Notes: a model not told the origin generated them from the letters alone. DNA of 64,000 nucleotides from Vreelandella titanicae BH1 (GCF_000336575.1 NZ_AOPO01000015.1:36369-100368), one strand, 5' to 3'. Shown: positions 8,572 through 18,260, counted from the first letter of the stretch. Program-made: numbers and translations.

Positions 8572-9048
8572 ATGCAAAGCGATATCACCCTCCAGCGGCT
8601 CAGCGCTGACGATCCAAATGTTGTGTTAGTTTCGGGGTGGACATTTGAAGCCTGGGGTCATTTACACCCAGGTCTCACCCAAGAACAGGCTATTCAACAT
8701 TTAAAGGCCGAATGTGGTCAGGGTGGTGTGCCCTCCATCTTTGTGGCTATACAAGGCGAAACCCCTGTGGGAACCGCCAGCCTAATTGCCGATGATATGA
8801 GCATTCGTCGTGAATTTACCCCCTGGCTTGCCTCAGTATTTGTCGTACCCGAATGGCGGGGGCAGGGTATTGCCTCTGCGTTGGTACGCCGGATAGAAGT
8901 AGAAGCCGCTGAGAGCGGCATCGAGCGCTTCTATCTCTATACTCCCGACCAGCAGGCGCTCTATCGTCGGCTGGGTTGGCAAGATGAAGAAAGCCTTGAG
9001 TATCGGGGCGAAAACGTAACAGTGATGTCACGGCAGCTGGGGCTTTAA
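8572..9048 (+). CDS. GNAT family N-acetyltransferase
   Basis: This is a 158-residue single-domain protein. The core motif VFVVPEWRGQGIASALVRR (R-x-x-G-x-A acetyl-CoA pyrophosphate loop) is followed by YLYTPDQQALYRRLGW, the standard GNAT C-terminal signature. The substrate is unknown. It precedes the LysR gene by only nine bases and may share its transcript. The 204 bases before it (8368-8571) show no gene or clear structure. Confidence 0.85.
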   Translation: MQSDITLQRLSADDPNVVLVSGWTFEAWGHLHPGLTQEQAIQHLKAECGQGGVPSIFVAIQGETPVGTASLIADDMSIRREFTPWLASVFVVPEWRGQGIASALVRRIEVEAAESGIERFYLYTPDQQALYRRLGWQDEESLEYRGENVTVMSRQLGL

Positions 9049-9057
9049 GGGGCGCTT

Positions 9058-9960
9058 ATGATCAGTGGCCGCGCATTACGCTATTTCGATACTGTGGCCC
9101 GGTGTCGTTCGCTGCGCCAAGCTGCCGCCCAACTGCATATTGCCCCCACAGCGATTAGCCGCCAGATCGATTTACTGGAACACCAGCTTGGCGCACCACT
9201 CATCGAGCGTGGCCCCAACGGCATTAGCCTGACGGCGGCGGGGGAGTTGTTGGCTGCCCAGGCGCAGCGTACCCTCCGTGACCTAGAGCGGGTGCAGGAA
9301 CATATTGCCGATTTGAAGGGCTTGCGAACTGGGCGGGTCAGTTTGCAGGTGGCGGAAGGCGTTGTCGCTGGCTTGCTAGCGCCTACGTTAGCCAAGATGG
9401 GGCAGCGCTATCCCCATTTGAGTTTTGATATCGGGATCGTCAGCGCTAGCCAAATGGTGGAGGCGCTGCGCCGAGGCGATGCCGATATTGGCCTGTCCTT
9501 CTTTATGCCCCGGCATGATGACATTGTGCCCTTTGCTAGTGCCGAGTTGCATCACCATGCAGTGATGGCTCCAGGCCATCCGTTGACCGCAGCTTCTGAG
9601 GTGAGTCTTCACACCTTGGCAGAGCACCGGTTGATCTTACCTGATGAATCCTATGGTGCTCGCCAAGCGCTGGAGCGTGCAGCACACCGGGCAGGCGTTA
9701 CCCTAATACCTACCTTTAAGACCGCCTCGCTGGAAACTCAAAAAGCACTTGCCCTTAACGGCGCAGGCGTTCTGGTATTGCCACCGATGGCGGTAGCTCG
9801 GGAGTGCCAATTAGGTCAACTCATTAGCATCCCCTTGGCTCCTTCAGAGCTTGAGGCCGCGCGAATTGATCTCTGCGTTTATCGCCATCGCCAGCGCAGC
9901 TTTGCCACTGAAGCTTGCCTTTCGCTGCTGGCAAGTGCCCTACAGACACTGCCAGTCTAA
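9058..9960 (+). CDS. LysR family transcriptional regulator
   Basis: A full-length (300-residue) LysR protein. The N-terminal helix-turn-helix (SLRQAAAQLHIAPTAISRQIDLLEHQLGAPLIERGPNGISLT) is followed by a substrate-binding-like effector domain. It lies directly upstream of the amidase-DUF3311-symporter genes on the same strand, so it probably regulates uptake and hydrolysis of the amide substrate. Spacing to GNAT (9 bases) suggests co-transcription upstream, while the amidase has its own leader. Confidence 0.9.
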   Translation: MISGRALRYFDTVARCRSLRQAAAQLHIAPTAISRQIDLLEHQLGAPLIERGPNGISLTAAGELLAAQAQRTLRDLERVQEHIADLKGLRTGRVSLQVAEGVVAGLLAPTLAKMGQRYPHLSFDIGIVSASQMVEALRRGDADIGLSFFMPRHDDIVPFASAELHHHAVMAPGHPLTAASEVSLHTLAEHRLILPDESYGARQALERAAHRAGVTLIPTFKTASLETQKALALNGAGVLVLPPMAVARECQLGQLISIPLAPSELEAARIDLCVYRHRQRSFATEACLSLLASALQTLPV

Positions 9961-10105
9961 TCATCCGGAAAGATTTTAAAAGCGAAGAGTGCACACAAAA
10001 AGTGGACACGCTGAGGTCAAGATTGAAATAGCAGAAGACACGGTGTGGGTTCATGCTGAGCTTGTTAATAACGTCAGCCTGATAACAACAGCAAAAGGTA
10101 ATGTG

Positions 10106-11527
10106 ATGCCTGCACTACACCAACTCACCGCCACTCAATTAATTGATGGCTACCGAGCTTATAGGTTCTCGCCAACTGAAGTAGCCAGCGCCCTGGTTGA
10201 GCATATCGACGCCTGGGAGCCGCACATCAATGCGCTGTATGCCTATCAACCTGATGCGTTCATTAAAGCAGCCGAAGCCTCCACCCAGCGCTGGGCTAGG
10301 GGGCAACCTAGCGGCGCGCTGGATGGCGTGCCAATCACCCTTAAAGAGTTGATTGCCACCAAAGGGATGCCAGTGCCGGGGGGAACCGGGCTTGGCGAGC
10401 AGCCCGTTGCCACTGAAGACGCTCCCCCCGCTGCTCGTTTAGGGGAAGATAACGCTCTGCTGCTGGCGAAAACTACCTGCCCCGACTTTGGCATGCTCTC
10501 ATCCGGGCTCTCGTCGTTTCATGGTTTGACCCGCAATCCATGGGATTTAGCTTGTAATACCGGCGGTTCAAGCGCGGGCGCGGGCGCTGCCGCCGCTGCT
10601 GGGCTTGGGCCACTGCATGTGGGCACCGATATTGGTGGCTCGATACGCCTTCCTGCGGCGTGGTGTGGTGTCGTCGGCTTTAAGCCCACTTTGGGCCGGG
10701 TACCGATAGACCCTTATTATGTAGGCCGCTGTGCCGGGCCAATGACCCGAAGCGTAGCGGATGCCGCGCTGATGATGACGGCGCTTGCCCGCACAGATCG
10801 ACGCGATGCGATGCGTCTGCCGCCGGAAACGATTGACTGGATGGATCTGGAGCTCGACGTTAAAGGTTTGCGAGTGGGTGTGATGATGAAGGCGGGCTGC
10901 GGGTTACCTTTGGATGATGAGATTCGCCACCACGTGGAACAGGCCGCAAAGCAGTTGGAAGCCGCTGGGGCAACGCTGGTGCCGATGGCGCCAGTGCTGT
11001 CCCGAGAAATGTTAGATGGCCTGGATCACTTCTGGCAGGCCCGTCAGTGGGGCGAGCTGTTAAAGCTCTCGGCTAACGAGCGTGAGCAAGTGTTGCCTGC
11101 CATTTTAGCCTGGGCCGACGGTGGTGCACACTTAAGTGGCGTAGAAGCAGTGCATGGTTTTCAGCAAACCATGGCGATGCGACGCGCCACCGAAGCCGTA
11201 TTTGATGAGGTCGATGCGGTGATTTCACCCACCACACCCAATATCGCCTTCCCAGCCGAGTGGCCATCGCCTACCAATGATCCGCGCCAGCCCTTTGAGC
11301 ACATTGCTTACACCGTGCCGTGGAATATGGGCGAGCAGCCTGCGATCTCGCTTAATGCTGGGTTTAGCCGTTCCGCTAGTTCCGTCAATATGCCGATAGG
11401 CGTGCAGTTGGTTGGCCCGCGCTTTGGAGATCACTTTGTGCTGAAACTGGCGCGGCAGCTAGAAATGCGTTTGGCGTTGCCCATGCGCTGGCCGATGCTG
11501 CCAGTGATTAACGCTGCAGTTAAATAA
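10106..11527 (+). CDS. Amidase signature family hydrolase
   Basis: A 473-residue amidase with the signature core: LKELIATKG (catalytic lysine region), NTGGSSAGAGAAAAAG, and GTDIGGSIRLPAAWCGVVGFKP, giving the Lys-cisSer-Ser arrangement. It hydrolyses an amide or a related bond in the cytoplasm. The open frame reaches back to GTG 9989, but family alignment and an AAAGG site favour ATG 10106 (MPALHQLTATQLI). The adjoining sodium symporter with its DUF3311 partner suggests that an imported amide or amino-acid derivative is the substrate. The specific substrate is not identifiable. Confidence 0.88.
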   Translation: MPALHQLTATQLIDGYRAYRFSPTEVASALVEHIDAWEPHINALYAYQPDAFIKAAEASTQRWARGQPSGALDGVPITLKELIATKGMPVPGGTGLGEQPVATEDAPPAARLGEDNALLLAKTTCPDFGMLSSGLSSFHGLTRNPWDLACNTGGSSAGAGAAAAAGLGPLHVGTDIGGSIRLPAAWCGVVGFKPTLGRVPIDPYYVGRCAGPMTRSVADAALMMTALARTDRRDAMRLPPETIDWMDLELDVKGLRVGVMMKAGCGLPLDDEIRHHVEQAAKQLEAAGATLVPMAPVLSREMLDGLDHFWQARQWGELLKLSANEREQVLPAILAWADGGAHLSGVEAVHGFQQTMAMRRATEAVFDEVDAVISPTTPNIAFPAEWPSPTNDPRQPFEHIAYTVPWNMGEQPAISLNAGFSRSASSVNMPIGVQLVGPRFGDHFVLKLARQLEMRLALPMRWPMLPVINAAVK

Positions 11528-11538
11528 GAGGAACACTC

Positions 11539-11766
11539 ATGGAACGTTTATTGGTACTGCCTACCTCCCGGGCGGGCTGGGGTCTGTTCATTGCGTTTGT
11601 GGTGCTGGTGCTGGCGGGAACGTGGCCGGTGATTGGTTGGGTAAACAGAGCCACCTTAGTGATGGGGTTGCCTCTGTTAGTGGTGTGGAGCTACCTAGTG
11701 ATTTTTGCCTGTGTAGTGGTGATGCTGATCGGCAATCGCATTGTGGAGCGAGACGACCATGAATAG
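11539..11766 (+). CDS. DUF3311 small membrane subunit
   Basis: A 75-residue protein with two hydrophobic helices (FIAFVVLVLAGTWPVIGWV and a helix from about residue 40 to 65) and a charged tail. DUF3311 proteins are almost always encoded immediately before a sodium:solute symporter and are thought to be a partner of it. It starts 12 bases after the amidase stop and overlaps the symporter start by eight bases (ATG 11759), which implies translational coupling. Confidence 0.85.
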   Translation: MERLLVLPTSRAGWGLFIAFVVLVLAGTWPVIGWVNRATLVMGLPLLVVWSYLVIFACVVVMLIGNRIVERDDHE

Positions 11767-13252
11767 CCCTTGGCCACTGTTGATAACCTTGACCTATGTC
11801 GCCATTGCCATGGTGATTGGCCTACGCGCCAGAGCAGGGCGTTCCATGAATAGCTTGGAGGAGTGGGGCGTAGCGGGCCGCAGCATGGGGCCGGTGACGC
11901 TCTACCTGCTGATTGCCGCCGGTAGTGTGAGTGCTTACACCTTTATGGGAGCGCCCGGGTGGGCTTATTCCAAAGGGGTGGCGGTGTTTTATGTGGCGAT
12001 TTACCTTTCGTATCTAGCGCTGGTTGCTTGGTATTTCGGCCCTAAAGTGTGGCAGTTCGGCGAGCAGTTTGGTCACGTGACCCAGGCAAGTGCCATATCC
12101 GACCGCTACCAGAGCCCCGCGCTAGGCGCACTGGCGGCGCTTGTTATGGCGATCGGCTCTATTGCTTATGCGGTGCTGCAGACCATAGGTTCGGCTTATA
12201 TTCTGTTTGTGATGAGCGGCGGTTTGATTCCGATTTGGTTGGGGGTCGTGCTGGTACTGGCCTGCATTGCCGTTTACCTCTATGCCAGTGGTCAGCGGGC
12301 GATTGGTCGCACCAATGCCTTTCAAGGCGTGTTGATGCTGATTGTGGCTTGGGCCGTTGGCCTCTGGGCCGTTCATAGCGCCACCGGCGGGTTGAGCTTT
12401 GCGGGCGTGTTCGAGCGTATCCAAGCCGAGCATAGCGAGTTTCTCACTCTGCCCGGCGCAGGCGGCGATATGAGCTTTAGTTTCTGGACAACCTCGATCA
12501 TCGTTTCCATGTTCTCGTTTATGCCGCCGGTGTGGACGCAGTGGATGAGCGCCTCCTCGGCACGAACTATTCGCCGCAGCGCGACGTGGCTACCCACGTA
12601 TTACGTGGTTATTCTGCCTATGGTCGTTGTCGGCTTTATTGGCATTTTTTCGCTACCTGAACTGGCCCGGGCCGATACCGTGGTACTTGAGTACGCCATG
12701 CAGCACTTGCCGGTAGTATTGGTTGGATTACTTGGCGCGGGTACTTTGGCAGCCTCAATGTCTTCCAGCGAGCCGTTTATTCATTCGGTATCGTTGTCAC
12801 TCAGCAAGGATGTACTACAGCCGGTGCTAAAACTCTCGGATGGCGTTACTGGAAAACTTGCGCGGCTGCTGATTCTGCCCATTATGTTTTTAGTGGTCGC
12901 GCCGCTCGCCATTGCCGAGCCCGGCAGTTTGGTAATGATTCTGTTAGTGGGGCTCGGGTTTGCCTCCCAGGTGCTGCCTGCCTTTATCGGCATGTTCTTC
13001 TGGCCGCGGGCTTCTCGCTTAGGTGTAATGGCGGGTATCGTAGCGGGCTTTCTGATTACCGTGGCGTTTACTACTCTTTGGCCACACCCAATGGGTATTC
13101 ACGCGGGCTTCTGGGGGCTGATGCTTAACCTGCCGGTATTTGTCGCCGTCTCTTTGATTACGCCTGCTACCCACGCTGAGGTGGTGGAGCGCTTCTTTCG
13201 TATTGCCGCTCCACGAGGTTTTACCCAACGGGGACGTCGGGCTGCGGTGTGA
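11759..13252 (+). CDS. Sodium:solute symporter (SSS family)
   Basis: A 497-residue inner-membrane protein with about 13 helices in the SSS/LeuT arrangement. It carries the family segments LEEWGVAGRSMGP, APGWAYSKG, GQRAIGRTNAFQG and GAGTLAASMSSSEP. It should import an organic solute with Na+. The gene starts within the DUF3311 gene; a GTG at 11741 is in frame but less likely than ATG 11759. Its position after the amidase suggests that it brings in the amidase substrate. Sodium-coupled import fits a halophile. Confidence 0.88.
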   Translation: MNSPWPLLITLTYVAIAMVIGLRARAGRSMNSLEEWGVAGRSMGPVTLYLLIAAGSVSAYTFMGAPGWAYSKGVAVFYVAIYLSYLALVAWYFGPKVWQFGEQFGHVTQASAISDRYQSPALGALAALVMAIGSIAYAVLQTIGSAYILFVMSGGLIPIWLGVVLVLACIAVYLYASGQRAIGRTNAFQGVLMLIVAWAVGLWAVHSATGGLSFAGVFERIQAEHSEFLTLPGAGGDMSFSFWTTSIIVSMFSFMPPVWTQWMSASSARTIRRSATWLPTYYVVILPMVVVGFIGIFSLPELARADTVVLEYAMQHLPVVLVGLLGAGTLAASMSSSEPFIHSVSLSLSKDVLQPVLKLSDGVTGKLARLLILPIMFLVVAPLAIAEPGSLVMILLVGLGFASQVLPAFIGMFFWPRASRLGVMAGIVAGFLITVAFTTLWPHPMGIHAGFWGLMLNLPVFVAVSLITPATHAEVVERFFRIAAPRGFTQRGRRAAV

Positions 13253-13283
13253 GTGCTGACTTAATCTATTCATGGTTATCGAC

Positions 13284-13322
13284 TACCTTTGTACTAAAGT
13301 GTTTTTTGCATCAACAAAGGTA
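13284..13322 (+). promoter_or_regulatory. Inverted repeat that could mask the DUF2252 ribosome-binding site
   Basis: TACCTTTGT (13284-13292) and ACAAAGGTA (13314-13322) are perfect 9-base inverted arms around a 21-base loop. The right arm contains the AAAGG ribosome site of the DUF2252 gene, which starts at 13328. If both arms are transcribed, the hairpin would compete with ribosome binding. It could also be a DNA operator. Function is inferred only from position. Confidence 0.4.
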
Positions 13323-13327
13323 ATTCG

Positions 13328-14650
13328 ATGAGTCATGCATTGACTGGACATAACCGCCCTCAGCAGGTGATTGAGGCTACCCACCAGGCGAATAACGCCT
13401 TACCAACGGCCACCCGCCAAGCTAAGTACGCCAAAATGGCTGCGTCGCCCTACCGCTTTTATCGCGGCAGTAATCATTTGTACTGGAATGATGTATGGCA
13501 CGATTGGCGGTTCGCCCTGTTTGGCGGCTGGCCGGAGACCCAAACCTGGTTGCAGGGCGACGCCCACGTCTATAACTTTGGCGCTTATGGTCACCACGAT
13601 GACCAAGTGCGCTACGGCATGGATGACTTCGATGATGCGCTGATTGGCGACTACCAATACGATCTGTGGCGGCTGGCTATCAGCGTCGTATTAGATGCTC
13701 GTGAAAATGCTGAGCTGGATCCAAAAACGATTGATAAAGCGCTTAAAAAGTTAATAGAGGGCTATTACCAAACGCTGGTCGATCACGTTGATAGTCAGCC
13801 CGTGCACGCCGTGACCCTTGATAGTGCAAAGGGCCTGCTTAAGCCCTTTATGAGTAAAGTCGCCGATAAGCAGAGCCGTGCGCGGATGCTCGAAAAGTGG
13901 ACGACCCTAGATGAGCAGAAAGGCCGCCAGTTCGCCGAACGGCCTGGCAAGCTCGCTAACCTGCCTGCGGATGTGGCCAGCCAACTACGCCGCTTAATTG
14001 AGCAGGAGTATCAGCAAACGCTACAACACGCTATTAAAGAGAGTGATCCCCACCATTTTCGCGTCAAAGATACGGCACGGCGTTTGGATGCAGGCACCGG
14101 TTCGTTGGGTGTCGAACGCTATTACGTCTTGATTGAAGGCGGTGTCGAGCACGAGCACGATGACATCATCCTGGATGTTAAAGAGCAGGTACCTCCAGAA
14201 GCATTTCGATTAATGGATAAAAAACAGCAGCAGGCGTGGCGTAAGCTGTTTCCTAACGAAGCCATCCGTCATGCAGCTGCCTTCCACGCCATTGCTGAGC
14301 ACCCAGATGCCTATCTCGGCTGGCTAACCATGAACGGAAAGGTGTTTTCGGTGCGTGAGCGCTCGCCGTTCAAGAAAGACTTTCCGACCCATAAGCTTTC
14401 TGGCGGTAAGTCATATCGAAAACTGGCAAAGCAGTGGGGAGAAATTCTCGCCCGTGAACACCTGCGCGGTGCCCAGGCGCTTAACCAGGGTGACTCAACA
14501 CGCTTTGCCAAGGCCGTTTGCCAACGATTAAAAGGGCGTGAAGACCTGTTTATTGAGGTGGTTACAACACTGGCGGTGGCTTACGCCGACTGCACAGAGC
14601 AGGATTACGCTGTGTTTATTGATCACTTCCTGGCGTCGGGGGCTGCTTAA
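13328..14650 (+). CDS. DUF2252 family protein
   Basis: A 440-residue cytoplasmic protein with the DUF2252 hallmarks: a MAASPYRFYRGSNHLYW start, LQGDAHVYNFG near residue 75, and YGMDDFDDALIGDYQYDLWRLA. The GDxHxxNF plus DFDDA pairing resembles the catalytic and metal-binding motifs of aminoglycoside-phosphotransferase-like kinases, so a small-molecule kinase role is possible but not shown. It is flanked by unrelated genes. A hairpin overlaps its ribosome site. Confidence 0.85.
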   Translation: MSHALTGHNRPQQVIEATHQANNALPTATRQAKYAKMAASPYRFYRGSNHLYWNDVWHDWRFALFGGWPETQTWLQGDAHVYNFGAYGHHDDQVRYGMDDFDDALIGDYQYDLWRLAISVVLDARENAELDPKTIDKALKKLIEGYYQTLVDHVDSQPVHAVTLDSAKGLLKPFMSKVADKQSRARMLEKWTTLDEQKGRQFAERPGKLANLPADVASQLRRLIEQEYQQTLQHAIKESDPHHFRVKDTARRLDAGTGSLGVERYYVLIEGGVEHEHDDIILDVKEQVPPEAFRLMDKKQQQAWRKLFPNEAIRHAAAFHAIAEHPDAYLGWLTMNGKVFSVRERSPFKKDFPTHKLSGGKSYRKLAKQWGEILAREHLRGAQALNQGDSTRFAKAVCQRLKGREDLFIEVVTTLAVAYADCTEQDYAVFIDHFLASGAA

Positions 14651-14670
14651 TTAACCAATACCATGAGTGG

Positions 14671-16470
14671 TTATTGCGGCTGTTGCCTACCGAGCATAAA
14701 TCCCTGCTCTTCAAGTGTCTCTTCCCATACTACACAGCGGTTACGGCCGCTGTGCTTGGCTTGATAAAGCGCTTCATCGGCAAGGCGCAGCAATTTCTTA
14801 GGGTCTTGAGTGTGATCAGGATATGTTGCGACACCGCAGGAAAGCGTGATTTTCCGCAGCGAAGAGCCTTGATGAATAAATGCCTGATGAGCAATGGATG
14901 TTAACAGCGCCTTTGCGCGCGTCTCGGCAGCGATTCGGGAGGTAGCAGGTAGCAAGGCAACAAATTCTTCGCCCCCAAAGCGACAGATCACATCCAAATC
15001 TCTTAAGTGGTGCCGCAATAACAGGGCGATTTCGACCAGCACGGCATCTCCTGCGTCATGACCAAAATCATCGTTAATCTGTTTGAAGTGATCCACATCC
15101 AGCATTAGCACGGAGAGTTGACTGTCATGCTGCTTAGCTCGCTGGCAATGGTGCTCGAATGCCGTGTCGAAATGGCGACGGTTGTGCAAGCCTGTTAATG
15201 GGTCTTTGCGTGAGAGCCCTTCCAGTTCTTGAACTAACCGGTCGAGGTCGGCGGTTCGCGCCGCCACCTGCTGCTCTAGAGTCTCATTGGCCATGGCAAG
15301 TTGTTGCTGTGTATGCCGATAGTGCCACAGAAAAATAGCCGCGTTCGCTAAAGAAAAAGCCAGTGTGCCGTAGCTCAAGGGCACACTGCGCCAGCCCACA
15401 AAGCCGTGGGCGACCACCATATCGGCGAGTAGCAGCGGGGCAAAAAAAGTAAAACTCACTACCAGAAGCCGTTGTTCAAGGGTGAGCTTTTGAAAGCGCA
15501 TGAGCGCAAGTGCCAGCATTATGGGGAGCGTTAAGGCCAGCATGACATCAAAGATGGGGAAGGTTAATGAAAGGCTCAGCACTCCCAATTGAACCAAACC
15601 AATCGCCAGCACCAGATACACCAAGTGAATAACCCAAAGGAGAGTTATCCAGCGCTTAGCGGTGCCCTCCAACCAATAGCTGAGTAACAACCCCAGTGCC
15701 ACCGGCAGGGTGTAGTAACTGGCTGCTCGGAGTGTGTCCCAGGTCAATGGCTCATCGGCAATGAGTTGACGGGCTGGGGTCTCCGCAAGCAGCATTAGCC
15801 CTGAAGCATAAGCAAACAACGCAATAGACCCAAAACCACGGCGTTCGGGACCTATTAACGCGAAAATGGTGGCCAGGATAGCGAGCACCAATACCAAAGC
15901 ACTCACACCGAGATCCTGAGCAGATTCATGGATAATTTGCTTTAAAACCTCAATGCGTTCCATTACCTGGACTTGGCCCCATAAGCCAATACTGGTGTAG
16001 TAAGAGTAAAAGCGAAAGGTAAGCGTCTGACCGGCGGCATTTTCTGGTAGGTCTATCATGTGCCAGGGCCAGCCCGCAAAATCGCCTTTTCCCTGTTCGT
16101 CAAATTCACCATATTGATAGATCAGTTCATCGTCTAGATAAACTTGCCCAATCAAATTGATACTGGTGATAAAAAGTACTGGATCGTTCCAATCACCGGC
16201 GGGCACTGTCGTACGTAACCAGAGGTGTTCGTGCCCGTTGCGGCCAGGTGGGTTCGAAGGGGAGTCAATCGACTGCCACTCTGTCGAGTCGCTTTGCAGC
16301 CATTGAGGATGGCTATCGGCATCGTAAGGAGAGTCGCCCCAGCGATACTCCCAATTATGGAGCGGTTTGGGAGAGGTATCAGCTAGTAGGTAGCCTGAAT
16401 ATGCCAACAGTAACGCAAGCGTTAAGAGCAGTAGAGTGCTTCGGCGAATGGCGAACCCACTAGGCGGCAT
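14671..16470 (-). CDS. Diguanylate cyclase with 7TM sensor region
   Basis: This 599-residue protein starts with a signal-anchor (residues 11-31) and a periplasmic beta-rich domain (about 32-180) resembling the jelly-roll sensor of 7TMR-DISM proteins. About seven helices (185-385), a coiled coil (388-420) and a GGDEF domain follow. The active site is GGEEF (499-503) with DVDHFKQIND upstream, and RDLD (490-493) matches the feedback I-site. It should synthesise c-di-GMP in response to a periplasmic or membrane ligand. It is a second cyclase in the window, unrelated in sensor type to the one at 4962. Confidence 0.9.
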   Translation of the reverse strand: MPPSGFAIRRSTLLLLTLALLLAYSGYLLADTSPKPLHNWEYRWGDSPYDADSHPQWLQSDSTEWQSIDSPSNPPGRNGHEHLWLRTTVPAGDWNDPVLFITSINLIGQVYLDDELIYQYGEFDEQGKGDFAGWPWHMIDLPENAAGQTLTFRFYSYYTSIGLWGQVQVMERIEVLKQIIHESAQDLGVSALVLVLAILATIFALIGPERRGFGSIALFAYASGLMLLAETPARQLIADEPLTWDTLRAASYYTLPVALGLLLSYWLEGTAKRWITLLWVIHLVYLVLAIGLVQLGVLSLSLTFPIFDVMLALTLPIMLALALMRFQKLTLEQRLLVVSFTFFAPLLLADMVVAHGFVGWRSVPLSYGTLAFSLANAAIFLWHYRHTQQQLAMANETLEQQVAARTADLDRLVQELEGLSRKDPLTGLHNRRHFDTAFEHHCQRAKQHDSQLSVLMLDVDHFKQINDDFGHDAGDAVLVEIALLLRHHLRDLDVICRFGGEEFVALLPATSRIAAETRAKALLTSIAHQAFIHQGSSLRKITLSCGVATYPDHTQDPKKLLRLADEALYQAKHSGRNRCVVWEETLEEQGFMLGRQQPQ

Positions 16471-16661
16471 GGTGAACGTCCTAATCTCTTGGTCGCGATC
16501 TTGCTATTAATAAGTGCTACATAGGGGCCATCATTAACGACGCTACGTGCACAATAAAAGTGAGGCTGAGCATTAAGCGTAGAGTTTAACGAATATGAAC
16601 CTTACGTAGGTGATGTTTTCTTCAACGGTTGCTAGCGGTTAGCTTCCTGCACTTAACCCAA

Positions 16662-16686
16662 AAGCCTGGCTACTCGGGCCAGGCTT
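16662..16686 (-). terminator. Hairpin terminator after the qmcA operon
   Basis: Nine-base arms AAGCCTGGC/GCCAGGCTT surround a seven-base loop. On the minus strand the stem is followed by TTGGGTT, so it is a reasonable intrinsic terminator 31 bases beyond the SPFH gene stop. The remaining 16471-16716 spacer holds no gene. Confidence 0.6.
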
Positions 16687-16716
16687 TGCAAAGCATATAA
16701 ATACTCAAGTACGCTT

Positions 16717-17763
16717 TTAGTTACCGCTAGCGGCTCCGCCTACCAGCCCACTGCGAAAATCACTGTGATTACGGCTTTTAAGGTGGTTTGCGACTGTATC
16801 TTCTGGTGAGCCGGCCATTTCGCGGAACATGCCCATTGAGCCAAGCAGAGCAGAGGACTCGTAGGGTACGAATACTCGCTCACCATTCTTCGCCATATTG
16901 GGTAGTACCTTGATATAGCTCTGGCCCAGCAGGTAGCCCACTACGGTGCGCTTATTCTCTTCACTATCGCCAATGGCACTAAGCACCAGTTTAATAGACT
17001 CCTGCTCACCCTGGGCACGTAGAATGGCCGACTCTTTGTCACCTTGAGCGTTGAGGATCGAGGATTCACGTTGCCCCTGGGCCATTGCAATCGCCGCTGA
17101 TTTCTCCCCCTCGGCCTCGGTGACGGTGGCACGGCGCTTACGTTCGGCGGCCATTTGCAGGCGCATTGCAGTTTCCACCTCTTCCGGCATAGCGATGTCC
17201 TGCACCTCGACGCGGGAGATTTTGACCCCCCATTTAGACGCAGGCTCTTCCATCGCGGCCTGAATCTCATTATTCACTTCCGCACGGGATTCAAACAGTT
17301 TATCCAGTTCCATTTTACCGACCACTGAACGTAGCGTGGTTTTGGCCAGTACTTCGACGGCCTGGCTCATATTCTCTACCTCATAGACGGCCCGCTTGGG
17401 GTCGATGATTTGGTAGTAGAGCGCGCCGTTGATACGCACGGTGACGTTATCGGTGGTGACGACCGGTTGACCGGGGAAATCCATCACCGTTTCGCGGCGG
17501 TCAATGCGGGTTTCGTCGGTGGTGATAGCGGTATAGTCCTCACCCATTTTGCGATAGCGCAGCATGGTGATCGCGCGGGGTTGTTCGATAAATGGAATGA
17601 TAATGTTAATGCCGCTTTCTAAAACGCGGTGAAAAGAACCTAGGCGCTCAACCACCATTACTTCCGATTGGCGAATAATAATTAGGCCTTTAGAGATGAT
17701 CAGTACTGCGATCACGACAATAATGAGGCTTATTAATAAGCCGGGGCTTATAGGTAGATCCAT
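16717..17763 (-). CDS. qmcA: SPFH/Band 7 membrane protease-associated protein (QmcA-like)
   Basis: A 348-residue protein with one N-terminal helix (about residues 8-30) and a Band 7 domain (MVVERLGSFHRVLESGINIIIPF...). An alanine/glutamate-rich coiled coil follows (AERKRRATVTEAEGEKSAAIAMAQGQ region, with ILNAQG/ILRAQG repeats). It fits QmcA-type SPFH proteins that form large inner-membrane cages or microdomains, often with FtsH. The NfeD gene lies two bases upstream on the same strand, the usual SPFH-NfeD pair. Confidence 0.92.
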   Translation of the reverse strand: MDLPISPGLLISLIIVVIAVLIISKGLIIIRQSEVMVVERLGSFHRVLESGINIIIPFIEQPRAITMLRYRKMGEDYTAITTDETRIDRRETVMDFPGQPVVTTDNVTVRINGALYYQIIDPKRAVYEVENMSQAVEVLAKTTLRSVVGKMELDKLFESRAEVNNEIQAAMEEPASKWGVKISRVEVQDIAMPEEVETAMRLQMAAERKRRATVTEAEGEKSAAIAMAQGQRESSILNAQGDKESAILRAQGEQESIKLVLSAIGDSEENKRTVVGYLLGQSYIKVLPNMAKNGERVFVPYESSALLGSMGMFREMAGSPEDTVANHLKSRNHSDFRSGLVGGAASGN

Positions 17764-17765
17764 GG

Positions 17766-18260
17766 TTAAGGCTCCTTGCGTTGGGAATTGTCATCTTGAA
17801 AGGCTGTGTCTTCAGGCTGATGTAATGCGACTAGCGCAGTGGTGCCTTCAAATCGTTTAAATATGACCAGCGTACCGCTGGGTAGCTCGGTTTCACCGCT
17901 TTCAAGTACGCGCAGGCGGTAGAAATCGCCGTTGACTTTAATGCCCGTGGCATCATCAAAATCCCGGCGTAGAGTAGTGTAGCGATTACCTTTTTCCACA
18001 CCTGTGCCTGTTGTGCCATAAGCAACGCCGCGGGGGGAGAAGCGCGGGCGAATGACCATAATGCATATTGGCAGCAGTACCCCGGTAAAAATAGCCATGC
18101 CAAGCAGTTGCCAAGGAAGCGTTAATCCTAGCGCTGTAACGGCCGCTGTTAGCGCAGCGGCAATACCCAGCGCTAGCAGCACCATCGCGCCAGAAGTCAG
18201 CTCTGCCAAACTTAATAGTAAGGCGAGTACCAACCAGCTATAAGCCGGGCTCCAGTCCAT
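17766..18260 (-). CDS. NfeD family protein (QmcA partner)
   Basis: A 164-residue membrane protein: two or three N-terminal helices (LVLALLLSLAELTSGAMVLLALGI and following) then a C-terminal OB-fold NfeD domain (GIKVNGDFYRLRVLESGETELPSGTLVIF). The start is taken as ATG 18260 with GGAG upstream, rather than a TTG at 18287. NfeD domains assist SPFH proteins in membrane organisation. It is translated just ahead of qmcA. Confidence 0.9.
   Translation of the reverse strand: MDWSPAYSWLVLALLLSLAELTSGAMVLLALGIAAALTAAVTALGLTLPWQLLGMAIFTGVLLPICIMVIRPRFSPRGVAYGTTGTGVEKGNRYTTLRRDFDDATGIKVNGDFYRLRVLESGETELPSGTLVIFKRFEGTTALVALHQPEDTAFQDDNSQRKEP

Noticed and set aside
9989..10105. 39-residue extension of the amidase frame
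   Set aside because: The residues are unlike amidase N-termini, and ATG 10106 has a suitable ribosome site.
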